Positions 46,312 to 58,388 of a DNA stretch of 64,000 nucleotides are shown here, one piece after another (within the stretch, counting starts at the first letter, position 1; each line of letters opens with the position of its first letter). Location of the stretch: NCBI GenBank assembly GCA_021234155.1, contig JAJEKV010000331.1, forward strand, positions 186,001 to 250,000, given 5' to 3'. A program made the position numbers and the translations under genes. The notes beneath the pieces are model-generated. The model made no database searches, was not told the DNA's origin, and saw nothing but the letters and a program-made list of their open reading frames with translations. This DNA is from Isoetes taiwanensis. Its lineage: Eukaryota; Streptophyta; Lycopodiopsida; Isoetales; Isoetaceae.

Positions 46312-48904
46312 CTAGTATTGGTGCCCAGCATTGCTGGGCATAAATTAGGAATCTGTGCGGACAAAAACCTATTCATTCTACAATTTTTTCATTCTCTTTT
46401 TTTTTTTTCTTTTTTTAATCCCCTTGTTCCTCCCTTTACCTTCCCTTTCCCCTTCCCCTTTTTCCCTTTTTCGCTTTTTCTCCGATGCTTTTTTTTCCTT
46501 TCTTTTTTTATCCTTCCCCAGCTCTTTTCTATTTTTCCCTTCCTTTTCATTTTCCTATTCTTTTCTCTTTCCCGCTTTCCCATGCATTTTTTTTCGTTCT
46601 CTTTTGCTCACCTTTTTTTATGTGTTTTTCTTCCTTTCCCCACCCTCTTCCTCTTGATCACGTGCCTTTTTTCCATCTCTTTTCCCATTTCCCTCTCCCC
46701 TTTTCCTCGTGCCCTTTTTCAACTTTTACATTCCCTTTTTGCTTCCCTTGTCCTTTCAACTTTACATTCCCTTTTCATCCTTTCCCCACCCTTTCGCTTT
46801 TCCCCATGCCCTTTTTCCCTTTCCTTTCCCTTCCCGCTTCCTTTTAATTTTCTCTTTCCCTTTCCCTTTTCATATGCCTCTTTCTATTCCCTTTTCTCAA
46901 CTTTTTTTATGTGCCTCTTTTCCTTCTTTCCCCATCCTCCTCCCCCTTTTTGCCCTCAGCAAAAAACATCAGCAATTACTGAGCCCTCATTAGTCATTAT
47001 CTCCGTTTATCTAGTATCATCATTACTACAAAGGTTTTTCCCTTGAAAACCTTTCGAGGCAGGGGTTTTTTAATCCTAGTAGTAATGATTGTACTAGCCC
47101 ATTGTATGGGTCCCATGACCTATTGGTCTCCGTGGACGTTAAAAAAGCTATTCTATTCTATTCTATTCTTTTTGCTTCCCTTTTCCTCTTTCTTCACCCT
47201 TTCTCTCTTCCCGTTTTTTCCACGCCCTTTCCATTTTCCCCTTTTCCTCGTGCCCTTTTCCCAGATTCTCTTTTGCCCTTTCCGCCCTCTCTTTTTCTTT
47301 TTCCTTTCCATTTCACTTTTCCCATGCGTTTTATTTGTCCCCTTCTTCCCACCTTTTCTTATTTTCCCTTAACTTTTTCTCCTTTTCCCACCTTACTTTC
47401 TTACCTTTTTCCGGTGCCCTTTTACCTCTCCTTTTCTGTCCCCTTTTCTATTTCCTTTTCCTTTCCTTTTCCTATCTTTCCTTTTTCATCCTTTCTAATT
47501 CCTTTTTTCGTCCTTCCTAGTTTTTATTTTTTTTTCCTTTCCTTCTTTTCACTTCATTTCTTTTTTCACTTTTTACCCTTTTTACCTTTTTTTCCTCTTT
47601 CCTTTTTTTTTTTCCCTTTTCCCTCTTCCTTTTTTTTTTTTTCCTTTTCCATTTTTTTTCTTGTTTTTGTTTCCCTTTATCTTTATTTCCCTCTTCCATT
47701 TTCCCTTCCCCTTTTCCTTTTTCCTTTTCCCATTTCCCTTTTCCCATTTCCCTTTTTGACTCATCGGATTGAGTGAATTTTGGCCATCGGTCATTTTATC
47801 TTCCTTTTTTTTTCTCCTTTTCTCCTTTTTTTTTCCCCTTCCTTACCCTTTTTTGTTCCTTTTCCTTCTTCCCTTTTTTTGTTTTCTATTTTTCCTTTTC
47901 CATTTTTTATTTTTTCATATTCTTATTTCTCCTTTTCCCTTTTTCTTTTTTCCTTTTGTCCTTTCTCTCTCACTTTTCCTTTTCCTTCTCTCCTTTTCCC
48001 TTCCCCTTTTCCTTTTTCCCTTTTCCCTTTCATCCATCAAGAAAAGGAAACGGGAAAAAAGGGAAAGGGAAAGGGAAGCAGGGGAGTGATGGAGGGGAGG
48101 GAAAGGGAAAAAGGACATGAGAAAAGGAAAAGAGAGAAAAAAAAGGAAGGGTTGAAAGAAGGGAAAATTGCACGGGAAGAGGGAAAAGGTGGGAAAAGGA
48201 GGAAAAGGAAGCAAGGAAAAATAGAAAGAAGAAAAGGGTGGGAAAAGGGAAATAGAAAAGAAAAAAAAAGAATGGAAAAGGGGAAAAAGAGAGAGAGGCA
48301 GGGAAAAAAGGAAATGAGGAAAATGGAAAAGGGGAAGAGAAAAAGGGAACATGGAAAAGGGAAAGAGGGAAAGGGTGAGGAGATGGAAAAAGGGAAGGTA
48401 AAAAAGGGCATGGAAAGCAGGAGGGAGAAAAGAAAAAATGGAAGGGAAAAGGGCACACAAAAAAAGGAGGAAAAAGTGGGAAAAGGAGGGACAAGAGAAG
48501 GGAAAATAAGCATGGAAAAGGGTGAGAAAAAGAGTAAAAGGTTGAGAAAAAGGGAAGACATGAAAAAAGTTATTAGGGGAAAAGAGAAGGCATAAAAAGA
48601 GAAAGGGAAGGGAAAAGGGCAAAAAAAAAAGAGAAGAGGGAAAAGGGGAGAAAGGAGCAAAAGGGAAGGAAAAAGGGTTATCGGGAACAAGGAAAGGAGA
48701 AGGAAAGGGATGGGAAAACAAGGAAACATGTGAGAAAGACGAGAAAAAAAAAGGAAAAGAAAAAAAAAAGTAGAGAAAATAAGAAAAAATGAAATGCGGG
48801 ATAAAGCAAAAGGGAAAGGGAAAGGGATAGGGTGTTTCTCACTGCATCCCAAAGCATTTACAGGCTCTCAACTTATGCCCAGCAACGCTGGGCACCATTA
48901 CTAG
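46312..48904. mobile_element. Composite Helitron structure with two outward 3' ends
   Basis: The left end is a reverse-oriented 3' terminus: A|CTAG at 46,312-46,315, then GGTGCCCAGCATTGCTGGGCA. The right end is a forward 3' terminus: GCCCAGCAACGCTGGGC (48,877-48,893), CTAG 48,901-48,904, then T. The left part is pyrimidine-rich on the plus strand (about 46,385-46,960, 47,160-47,758, 47,800-48,028). The right part (about 48,036-48,830) is purine-rich. So each half keeps purines on its own Helitron sense strand, and the centre near 48,030 is an approximate mirror. The right half closely matches 44,430-45,305 of the neighbouring Helitron. No 5' TC end of this family was seen inside. Confidence 0.65.
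47011..47097. mobile_element. 87-bp MITE-like foldback
   Basis: Terminal inverted repeats are CTAGTATCATCATTACTAC on the left and its near complement GTAGTAATGATTGTACTAG on the right (two mismatches). An internal small hairpin AAAGGTTTT/AAAACCTTT lies at about 47,030-47,054. It interrupts a pyrimidine-rich Helitron segment, so it is younger than that segment or part of its capture. No clear target-site duplication was found. Confidence 0.5.
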
Positions 48905-49228
48905 TAACCCTTTAACTGTATAGTTAACTGTGGGATCCACGAGGGGATCCCCTGCCCAATCCAGGGTAAAAGGATCCCATGCTCCCAACGTATTTGTCAA
49001 TGGTATTTGAGACAACAATTATTATGTGTTACATTGAACTATGTATGATGGGCATTTCATAATTTCAATACTGCAATCAAGGCAACTTGCTTGAACATAT
49101 AAGTTTGTTGCATTCTATATTTGGCATGTATATTGTTATTCTGGCCTTATGTAACTGCCCCAAATTAAAACACACCCCAACATAATACAAACCCTTGCAT
49201 ATGCCCGGCAATGGGCACACGTTTCTAG
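48905..49228 (+). mobile_element. Helitron 3' terminus (unpaired) and preceding spacer
   Basis: A decayed hairpin, TGCCC GGCAAT GGGCA at about 49,202-49,217, is followed by CACGTTT, CTAG (49,225-49,228) and T, the same tail as at 5,244-5,254. The spacer before it has a GGATCC-containing foldback (GGGATCC/GGATCCC near 48,932-48,950). The 5' end was not identified; it may lie left of the inserted purine element. Confidence 0.55.
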
Positions 49229-50378
49229 TATATTGAACTTTGTGTCTATGAATCTTAAAAAGTTCCTCTATACTATCCTTGCCCCTCAAAAACAATGGTG
49301 GCTAACCTCTTCAAATTGTTACTAAAGCCCAAAGAACAACCAAAAGATACCAGCCCCGGTGTACATGGAAGCCAACTCACACAATTATTGTGGAGTTTAT
49401 CCTCACGCCGCTTTATGGCGCATAAAGTGAGTAGACAAAGTGGAGGACACGATAAGCACAAGTTCTACCACATCGGGATCATCATCGATAACCCCGCAGA
49501 ACCAACACCCAAAGTTAATATATACATCGCTGTGGTTGAACCCCCTACAAGTGCACATTTATTTTGGCATTACTAGGCCTATATCAACTCACCCACATCC
49601 GTTCGGGAAAACTTTAGCCATACATGCACACTTTGTAGGCAGATAGAATCCCGCCCTTCGTGAAGTCTAAAATTTTAGGTAACAACCAAAAAGATACCAG
49701 CCCCAAAGGTACATGGAAGCCAATTTTACCGTTCATACTACACAATTATTGTGGAGTTTATCCCCGGCCGGCTTTATGGCGTATAAAGTGGAGGACACGA
49801 TAGGCACAAGTTCTAATTTCACGCTAGATCATCATCAGATAACCCCCAAAGAACTAACACCCAAAGCTAAACATACACCGCCGTGGTTGAACCCCCGACC
49901 AAGTGCACCATCTCTCGCATACATATAAATGAACCATGTGAGCACATCTACACACCACACCAATATCAATAACGGTCCAAGCTAAACCCCAGGATGTATT
50001 TCGAACCACCTTCAAATTGTTATTAATGGTTAATTTGTTTTACTACCCTCCTTATTCCCATTTTCAAAATATCTTTCTAATAGTCTTCGGCCCTATATCA
50101 TTATCCTTAGGCGACATAGAGGACAAACTATCTGAAGCAATTATCAAGTAGATCCAGTATGAGTATTTGTACTTGGTCCAATATAGCATAATCATGTTTA
50201 AAAGTCCTAAATACCACACATATAAAATCCATATATTGAACTTTGTGTCTATGAATCTTAAAACGTTCCTCTATACTATCCTTGCCCCTCCAAACTATAT
50301 TGTCTATTCTAGCCAACAATGACAGAAGCACCTCTTCAAATTGTTACTAAGCCCAGCAACGCCAGGCACCATAACTAG
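49229..50378 (+). repeat. Repeat-built segment ending in a Helitron 3' terminus
   Basis: ATATTGAACTTTGTGTCTAT occurs at both ends (49,229 and about 50,235). A block of about 230 bp is duplicated (49,327-49,558 and 49,677-49,910; CAATTATTGTGGAGTTTATC in both). The dispersed repeat also found at 26,729-27,243 follows at 49,918-50,227, uninterrupted here. The segment ends with hairpin GCCCAGCAACGCCAGGC, CTAG at 50,375-50,378, then T. Frames here are short and shared between the duplicates; no gene is recognised. Confidence 0.7.
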
Positions 50379-50439
50379 TGTTATTTAATTGGCAAAAGTC
50401 ATGAATACAAGTTTGGAGTAGGCACACATGGAATACATA

Positions 50440-52319
50440 TCTTATATTATAAAATTATACCGTTTGTCCGCCAGGAACGGGCCTTATATTATAAAATTAT
50501 ACCGTTTGTCCGTTGTGAACGGTGCCCTAGATCGGACGGTTGAGGATTTGATCGATCCATGATGAAGATCGCATGTGCGTGTTTGCAACCAAAAATTCAT
50601 CTTGATCGTTGTTTCCAATATGACTCGCCTAATCCGGCAACAAATGGTGAAAGGAAAAAGGGAAAAGGGAAATCCGGAGGGAGAAAATAAAAGAAATGAA
50701 AAAAGAGGGAAACCGAGAAAAAGAGAAGGGAGGAGGCAAGAGGAAAGAGAGAATGGGAAAACTCACGTTGGGGAAGGGATTGTGGGGCGAGGGAAAAGGT
50801 AGCGGGAAAAGAAAGGGAAAGGGGAGAGAAGAAAGGATACCGAAAGGGGAAAAAGGAAAGGGGGGAAAAGGTATAAAAGGAAAGGGAAAGCGAAAAAAGA
50901 AAAAGAGAGGGGAAACGGGAAAAGCAAAGGGAAAAATGGCATGGGAAAAGAGGGAAGAGAAAAGGAGGAAAAGAGAAGCTTTTAAAAAGGAAGAGAGAGA
51001 GGAGGAGGAAAGGAGAAAAGGGAAAGGGAAAAGAACAAAGGAAGGAGGAAAGGGAAGGAAAAAGGCTACAAGGAAATGGGAAGAGAGAAAGGGAAGGAAG
51101 AAAGGGCATTGTAAAAAGGGAAAGAGAAATAAAGGGAAGGGAAAAAAGGACATGAGAAAAAAGAAGGGGAAACAGAAAAGAAAAATGAAGTGGAAGAGCG
51201 GGAAATGGAAAGGAAAAAGGGCACGAGAAAAAGCGAAAAAAAGAAGGGTCGAGAGAGGAGGAAAAGGGAAGGGAAAAAGGCCATTGGTAAAAAAGAAAGG
51301 AAAAGGAAAAGGGGAAGGGGGAAATGGAAGCGAAGGGAATGGGATGGGAGAAAAGGAACATAGAAAAAGGAAAAAGGAAAAAGGGAATGTGAAAAGGGGA
51401 GGGAAAAAAGGGAAGGAGGAGATAGAAAAAGGGAAAAGCGAGGAGAGGGAAAATGAAAAAGGAAAATGTGAAAAAAAGGGAGAAAGTAAAAGGAAAAAAA
51501 AGAGGGATAAAATGAGAAAATAGAAAGGGGATGGAAACGAAAAAGAAGAGCAAAATAGAAAAGGGAAGCGCGGAGTAAAGGAAAAAGGGAAAAGGAGGGG
51601 GGGAGAGGGAAGGGAGGGGAGGGGAAAAGGTGAAGAAAGGGGAAAAGAGGAGCGGAAAAAAACATGGGAATATAGAAGAGAAAAGAGGCATGAAAAAAAA
51701 GGGAAGAGGGAAAGGGTGAGGGAAGGAAAAATAGACATGAAAAAAGGGAAAGAGGGAAAAGAAAAAGGGAGGGGGAAAGGGAAGGGAAAAAGGGCAGTAA
51801 AAAAGGGGAAGACGGAAGGGCTGGGGAAAGGAGGAAAAGGGAAGGAAGAAAGGGGAAAAAGAAAAGGTGGGCAGAAGGAAAGGGAAAAGGGGAAAAGAAA
51901 ACTTATAAAAAAGGGCGCGAGGAAAAAGGGAAGGGGAAAATGGGAAAAGGGAAGGGGGAAAGAACACGAGGAAAGGGAGAAAGGGCAAACACAAATTGGA
52001 GAAAAGGGAAAGGAAAAATAGAGAAGGAGAAATGGGGAAGCGGAATAGAGAAAAGGGAAATGGGGGAAATAGATTAGTCGAAAAAAAAGGGTAAGTTGGA
52101 AAACGTAAAAAGGGAAAAGCGACAAGGGACAAGGGGAAAATAGAAAAAAGGAAAAGTAGAGAAAGACAAAAGGACAAGGGAAAAGGTAAGGGGAAGTGGA
52201 AAATATGGTCGAATGCTCTTGATTATCTAATTTTAAAAACGTGAATCCATTTAACAATTGCTCCAGTATATCATTTACAGTTGCTAGCTATGCCCAGCAA
52301 CGCTGGGCACCTTAACTAG
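50440..52319 (+). mobile_element. Full-length Helitron with purine-rich filling and doubled 5' end
   Basis: The 5' end is A|TCTTATATTATAAAATT at 50,440. The first 42 bp are repeated at once (CTTATATTATAAAATTATAC starts at 50,441 and 50,483), followed by GCCCTAGATCGGACGGT, shared with the Helitron at 34,630. The 3' hairpin GCCCAGCAACGCTGGGC is at 52,292-52,308, then CTAG 52,316-52,319 and T. The sense strand from about 50,648 to 52,200 is almost pure purine. Very long Phe/Pro/Ser-rich frames on the minus strand (up to about 540 codons) come from this bias and are not genes. Confidence 0.85.
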
Positions 52320-52373
52320 TATTCAAGAAAATCCAGTAAATCCGTCTTATCATTTGCAATGATTCATATTTAT

Positions 52374-52535
52374 TTGGAAAAAGTCATGAGCACAAATTTC
52401 ATATTTTATTTGTGCTTGTAATTAACTAACATCAAAATATTTTGAAGCTAGTTCTAATTAAAAGTGCAAAGTGCTTTTAAGGTAGCTATACATAAAAGTG
52501 CAACACACCTAATGTCACACTAAATAACATAATAC
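52374..52535. repeat. Dispersed repeat, copy A
   Basis: About 160 bp starting TTGGAAAAAGTCATGAGCAC is nearly identical to 58,389-58,548. The GGCAAAAGTCATGAATACAA just left of the Helitron at 50,440 may be a diverged fragment of the same repeat. Confidence 0.9.
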
Positions 52536-53526
52536 AAGAAACTTGCGCAAGGCCAAGGCCGCTAACATTTCTTCCCCAACTCGTCTATACATGCTAGAAC
52601 ATGCAGAATTTGAACTTCATTTTGTTGCCTTGTGTTAAATGCCCGCACGAAGAATATTGACCATAACGACTCGTTGGGAAAGATGTTTTGCATTAAATCA
52701 ACAGAATCTAAGTTCCGCACATACAAAAATTGAACTGTGTCTGAGCATGGGGAATTCAAACCTCTGTAGTTGCCAATATATCTATGCAAAATGGTTATTC
52801 AAAATGCATATGAATAAAAGATGAACCCATTAACCCAATAGTTTTCCATATGGTAAGAACAAATCTATAATATGCATCATAAATCGGCCAAGGCCGCCGC
52901 GAACATTTCTCTTCTCCGACTCCCCTGGGTGATTTAAAGCATCATATATTATTGCTTCCATGTTTTTAAATGGTAGATTGAGCTCCCTCCACTTCAAAAA
53001 CACATGAATTGAAACAATTTTGAACAGCTTAAAACTTGATCTAACATGTTTTGCAAATATCTTTAAGCAAAATTTTATATTTTGCATCTGCGACATTTGA
53101 ATCCTGCTCCACGATGACAATTATCCTTTCTTTTAACAAACTCCCAATCATCTGAGAGAGGTTACTACATTATTGTTGTGCAAAGAATATACAAATCATC
53201 AAATAACGCTAAAAAGGCCAGTTGTGCATGGGCATTATTCTCCCCCATTCCTTTAATGTGGGTGCAAGGCAAATAAACGCTACTTACATCTTTTGCAGGT
53301 CAAAGGGCCCAGAAGTTGCTTGGACTCTACATGTTCATAAAATGTAGCATATCTTGTCATCAATACAATATAGAAAAGATTACATTTTTTAATTAGAACA
53401 AAATGGGTTTTAGAAGATATACTCCAAGTTCTTTCTCAATGTTCAATATAATTTACTCCACCAAACCTTTTGTATTCATAAGGAAGCAAGCAATTCACCA
53501 AGCCAAACAGTTGTAATTAAGAAGCC
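52536..53526. other. No gene seen
   Basis: AT-rich DNA. Two GGCCAAGGCCGC-like words precede AACATTTCT at about 52,551 and 52,889, hinting at an old duplication. No coding support. Confidence 0.4.
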
Positions 53527-54628
53527 CTATGGATACTGCTGCATGGAAAGATTTAATGTTAGGATTTCGGCAACTTGAAGCAAAATAGAGAGGCATTAGC
53601 AAACTGTATTATTCATTCTAAAGCCTATGATACTATGATATTGTCCCTGAAATTAACATACACAATAGCACAATAGATTTTAAATTATTAGAATCATGCA
53701 ACATATCATAAGAGAACTTAGTGTACTGCCAACAATCATCCATTTATGTATCATGAGAGATTTAATGTAATGCTAATCATGTCCAATTAGTCCGTACAAC
53801 ATAGCAATATGAATCTAGTGAGGAGGTTCTCACCAAAAATATTCAACTAGATCACATGGCATATATGCCTGTTGTAGATCACCACAGCCTAGCACATCAT
53901 CTAGCAAGTATACCATACCAATCTGTTTCTATTTGCACAAAGCAAGCAATAGCAAGCACACACTAAAATCTAACAATTAACACCTAACAAACTCCTCCAC
54001 TAATCAACCAACAATTTGATGGCGGTCTTTGCAGTTAAAGATATTACAAATGCCAGACTAACAAAGCAGTATTATTCATTACAGATTATTCATTCTGTAT
54101 TATAGATACTGCTACATGGAATGATTTAATGTTAGCCTTTAGGCAACTTGAAGCAAAATAGAGAGGCACTAGCAAACTGTATTATTCATTCTAAAGCCTA
54201 TGATACTATGATACTGTCCCTGGAATTAACATACACAATAGATTTTGAATTATTAAAATCATGCAGCATATTATGAGAGAACTTAATGTACTGCCAACAA
54301 TCATCCATTTATATGTATCATAAGAGATTTAATGTAAAGCTAATCACGTCCAGTTAGTCCTTACAACTTAGCAATATGAATCTAGTGAGGAGGTTCTCAC
54401 AAAAATATTCAACTAGATCACATGGCATATACGCCTGCTGCAGATCACCACAGCCTAGACCAGCCTACCACATCATCTAGCCAGTATACCATACCATAGC
54501 CCAATTAATACTTCTGTTCCTATCTGCACAAAGCAAGCAATAGCAAGCACACACTAAAATCTAACAGTTAACACCTAACAACCTCCTCCACTAAATCAAC
54601 CAACAATTTGATGGCAGTCCTTGCAGCA
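53527..54628. repeat. About 510-bp direct duplication
   Basis: Copy 1 is about 53,527-54,035 and copy 2 about 54,105-54,628. Both run from GATACTGC and GATTTAATGTTAG through CAACTTGAAGCAAAATAGAG, CTAGTGAGGAGGTTCTCAC and AATAGCAAGCACACACTAAA to CAATTTGATGGC. Small indels separate them. No coding frame is conserved between the copies. Confidence 0.9.
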
Positions 54629-57600
54629 CCCTAGAATAGCAGGAGCTAACAAACCGTAGCGAAAATATTCACCTAGCTTTTAAGGAGAAGCATAATGCCA
54701 CAAGAAAGTCAGCACATAAGCATATCAGCTAATAAAACATGTAGCACAAATCTTGCCTTCAGCTTCTTTCCTAAGTTTGTCTCTTCGAATTGTTCGCTTT
54801 AGCTTTTTGCACATCCCTATGTTTCCGCCTCTCTTTTGCTTAATCGATACTCTGTGAGTTTGCCCCTTTTTTCGTGTTCTTAGCCCGCAACCCATTTGAG
54901 AAGAAAACAAAGTTTGGAAGGAATGGCCTGCAAGCAACAATAATCCAGAATAGATTTTCCCATCTCTAATTTTGCAGCACTAATCTTGCCGCCAGTAATT
55001 TTCCAAGTGCTTCAGATTCGCTAAACCCCTTCACAAAGAACCTCCTTTTTTGCTCTCTTTACTTCATCTATACCTTGGATGGATGAGATCTTTGCCATGG
55101 TAAAGGGAGAATTCAAGATTTCTTATGAATATCTGTAATCGGAATCTAAAGATCATATATCCCTACCAAAAGATGGATTTTGAGGAAATTCACAACTTTA
55201 GATGGCTCTCGTGGCAAAAGTCATGCAGGATGCATGAGGTGCCGACATAGGGTCGAGAAGCCACAAGCGTGAAAGCGGAAGAAATAGACGAATCCGGAGA
55301 TAAAGGAACTCTAGATTTCTAGATCTGATGACAAAGAAAGCTTTCTTGGGTTATAGAGGGACTCTCGATCCGCATTGAATATGTAGCATTATAACGGGGG
55401 TTTTTGTGTTTTTATTTTTATTCTCTCTAAGGTTTTCATATGATTTGGTGGCTGTATTCATCCAGGTGTACTAAGTAGTATTTCTAGAGTGCACCCTTTT
55501 GTTAGCCGATTGATTTTTAGAAAAGGGGCAAATCTGTGGTGGCGGCTTCTTTTTGTGTTTTAGGATTTTTAGGGTTTTTAGGGTTTTGCTCCAAGGAAAA
55601 CAAAGTGTTTTAAGACTTCGCTTTGGATCAAGCTTTGCTTTGGATATACCTGTGAGTGAGGGGGCCTCATAGTTTAGGCGGCGGGGGGGGCGGTGAACTA
55701 GCTTCCACAAAGGTATCAAGTTGTTTCATTTACTGTTTGCTCTTTGTGTCAAGCGAGAATTTGTCGTGAAAAAAAAGCCCTCAGATGCGTTTACCCTAAA
55801 CCTCGAAAGCGCAGCTTCCTCTAGATGGATCCTGCAGGTTTACTCTTGCCATGATTGGATCTGCAGATTATTCTTGCGAGCCATTACGCCTTCAGATGGA
55901 TTTCGGAGAGTCAAAAGCGATTCGCGAGAGGATTTGGGCGAAATCGGCCGGATTTGGGCAAGTTCAAGCAATAGCTTGCAGGTAGTCCGATGCGAGGATT
56001 TGGCGGCAGCGGGTGTAGTCCGATGCTCGGGCGCCGGCAATTTCAATCAAGCACGTTGAGAAGGGAGAATTGATATACATTAACTTCGGCCCTCGCCTAC
56101 GGGCCAATTCCTTTTGAAGTCGGTGTTTTTGCAAATTTGGCACAAGTTCCATCCGCGGGGCCGAGCAGGGATAGGAGTTAAAATCTCCAATTTCATTAAT
56201 GAAACATTAAGACTTGGATCAGGCGCATCTTCACGCCCTTACATGCAACAAACATAGTCAAAATGGGTCTTTCATGATGCCACCGCAGTACGCCTATTGA
56301 GGTTTGTATTCAGCAAATAAATAGCCTCAAGAACAGTTCATAGCCCATCGTCTTTATCTTCTATCCGTGTTGCATTCAAATTACTACCTCCTTTGTTTGA
56401 CACGGCATGAATTTTTAAATTCATTGGTACCACATTGACGTCGGCAACATTGGCTGGTCATATTATATTTAAGATTTGTTTGGTGACAAAGCTCGTGGGA
56501 GATGTTGTCTCTTGTATGTTCTAGTTACCACGGGGACAAGGAACATTTGGTATGCAAGCTATAGGCTTGAAACCGGGTCCCAAATTGTTGGCATGTCAAG
56601 ATCAACAAGTTTTTGGCTGAAGGATTCAGTAGGTCCAGGACACATTCTAGTCTAAAGAAAGCAAAATAGTGCTTATGTTGATTGCATGGCAATGACACGT
56701 GGAGCAATTTTATTCTGCCCGAGATCAAAGCAGGGTTGAAAGCTCATATTAAATCAAGCGATCTTGGTGCATTACTTTTATGCTTGGGTGTAGAAGATGG
56801 TATGCAAAGGGTATCAAGCTTGCATTGTGTAGATGGTTGGTTCGTGTCCTATCTAACTATTATCGACTGGCGTCACCAGCTATTGCTCTTAGTTTGTGCC
56901 ATTAACAATCTCAAAATTTGCTTGTTGAAAACACATGGAAAGCGGCAGATTATATTTATTGACTTACAGTGTAGCGAATGCTTGAGCCTTGTTTTCTTTG
57001 TTTCATTAAAAAAACCTGTAATTTTAAGTTTACCACTAGCTAACTTTCTTGCTCTTAGCTGTACTGTTGTTAAGAATATCCAAACTTGCTTGGTTCATCG
57101 CATGGGTCCGGCCCACTTCTTTGGTTTCTGCACTTAGAAGATATATAATGGGATATCTTGCATGAAGAGATTACACTTGTTCCTTGGCATTGCATGACGG
57201 TCTAAACTTTCCCATGACATCACATATTGCTTACCATTTCCTTGGATAACATAAGGTGACCCATGCCTAATTCACCCTCCGAAGGACCCATGTTCAAGGG
57301 TCAAAACGTAGAGGTATCTCCTTTATTTTTCCCATGTTCAAGGGTCAAAACGTAGAGGTATCTCCTTTATTTTTTTGTGATCTGACTAAATTGCCAGTCC
57401 CTTATTATGGATCACTTATGATGGAGCTCTACGGGTAATTAATCATAACATTTACCTATGTTTGCGTTACTTAGGGCCCGAAGGGCCCAAATTTTTTTTT
57501 AATATAACAATCAACACACAACTACCATTAACATTATTAACACAAACCATTGCATTTAACATATTTTAATTAAAATCCCCCTTAAACCCCCTTTGGTTTG

Positions 57601-58388
57601 GGTGCATATTCACACGGGGGTTACGTAGGGCGGCGAGAGCTCAAAAATACATGTACAAAATTAACACCATTAAGTACATTCTCTCAAACCTTATAGTATT
57701 TTGCAAATCAATATCTGAATATACAAAAAAACTTGTACATCGTACCCCACAAGCGAGGATCGCTATATACGGTCCGGATCTTGGAATAATGGGCAAATAT
57801 GCCCATCAAGCGACTCGTTGCCGGAGTAACCCCCGTGTGAATATGCATGTGAAGGAAAGAAGATGGGCTGAAGGAAACGTGGACATGCCATACCTCGTTA
57901 TAATCGCCCATGTCCAAGTTCAATACTTGATGGCCCTAGCTTTGGCAACATGGATCCCGCCAAAGACCAGCAGCTGATACCATCTCGGCGGTAAAAGCGG
58001 GACATTTGTAGTCGAAACTATAGCCGGGCAACATTTTCGGAAGAGGCAAAATCGATTCTATCACGGGAATCAGTGCGTCCACAAATCCGGCGGTATTAAA
58101 ATTTGAGAAGAGCAGGCGCATGTTTCACGTTCGGGTTTCCTCTTGAGTGTCCGGGTATGGCAAGACTGCCCTTCCTCGCTTGCTGTTGCACTATCATTGG
58201 ATCCGCTATGGCATGCCTGAGAGGTCCATAAGCAGGCGAGCACTAAACAGTGGGAAAGCCGTGGTGCAAGACTTCAGCGCCCTTCTACTTTTCAATTTTG
58301 ATGCAAATTATTATTTTCAATACCACGTGTCAGCAGGAGGGCTTTTCAAATAAATAGTTTTCAAACAAATATTATAAAACAGAAATTT
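54629..58388. other. No recognised gene; weak open frames and a 44-bp duplication
   Basis: Frames of 112 codons (55,721-56,059) and 151 codons (56,682-57,137) on the plus strand have no domain I recognise. The first has a charged, protein-like stretch (RVKSDSREDLGEIGRIW) and might be a captured exon. An exact 44-bp tandem duplication lies at 57,287-57,330 and 57,331-57,374 (CCCATGTTCAAGGGTCAAAA). GGGTTTTTAGGGTTTTG near 55,571 is a short telomere-like word without array structure. Confidence 0.4.

Noticed and set aside
46318-48852. Open frames of 220-270 codons in the pyrimidine-rich and purine-rich blocks
   Set aside because: Same composition artefact as in the neighbouring Helitron; overlapping frames are equally long.
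50597-52257. Two minus-strand frames of more than 520 codons
   Set aside because: Produced by the purine-rich Helitron filling. They are Phe/Pro/Ser/Leu low-complexity sequences with no domain, and they run through the Helitron 5' end region.
55571-55586. Telomere-like GGGTTTTTAGGGTTTTG
   Set aside because: A single short occurrence without the TTTAGGG array of plant telomeres.
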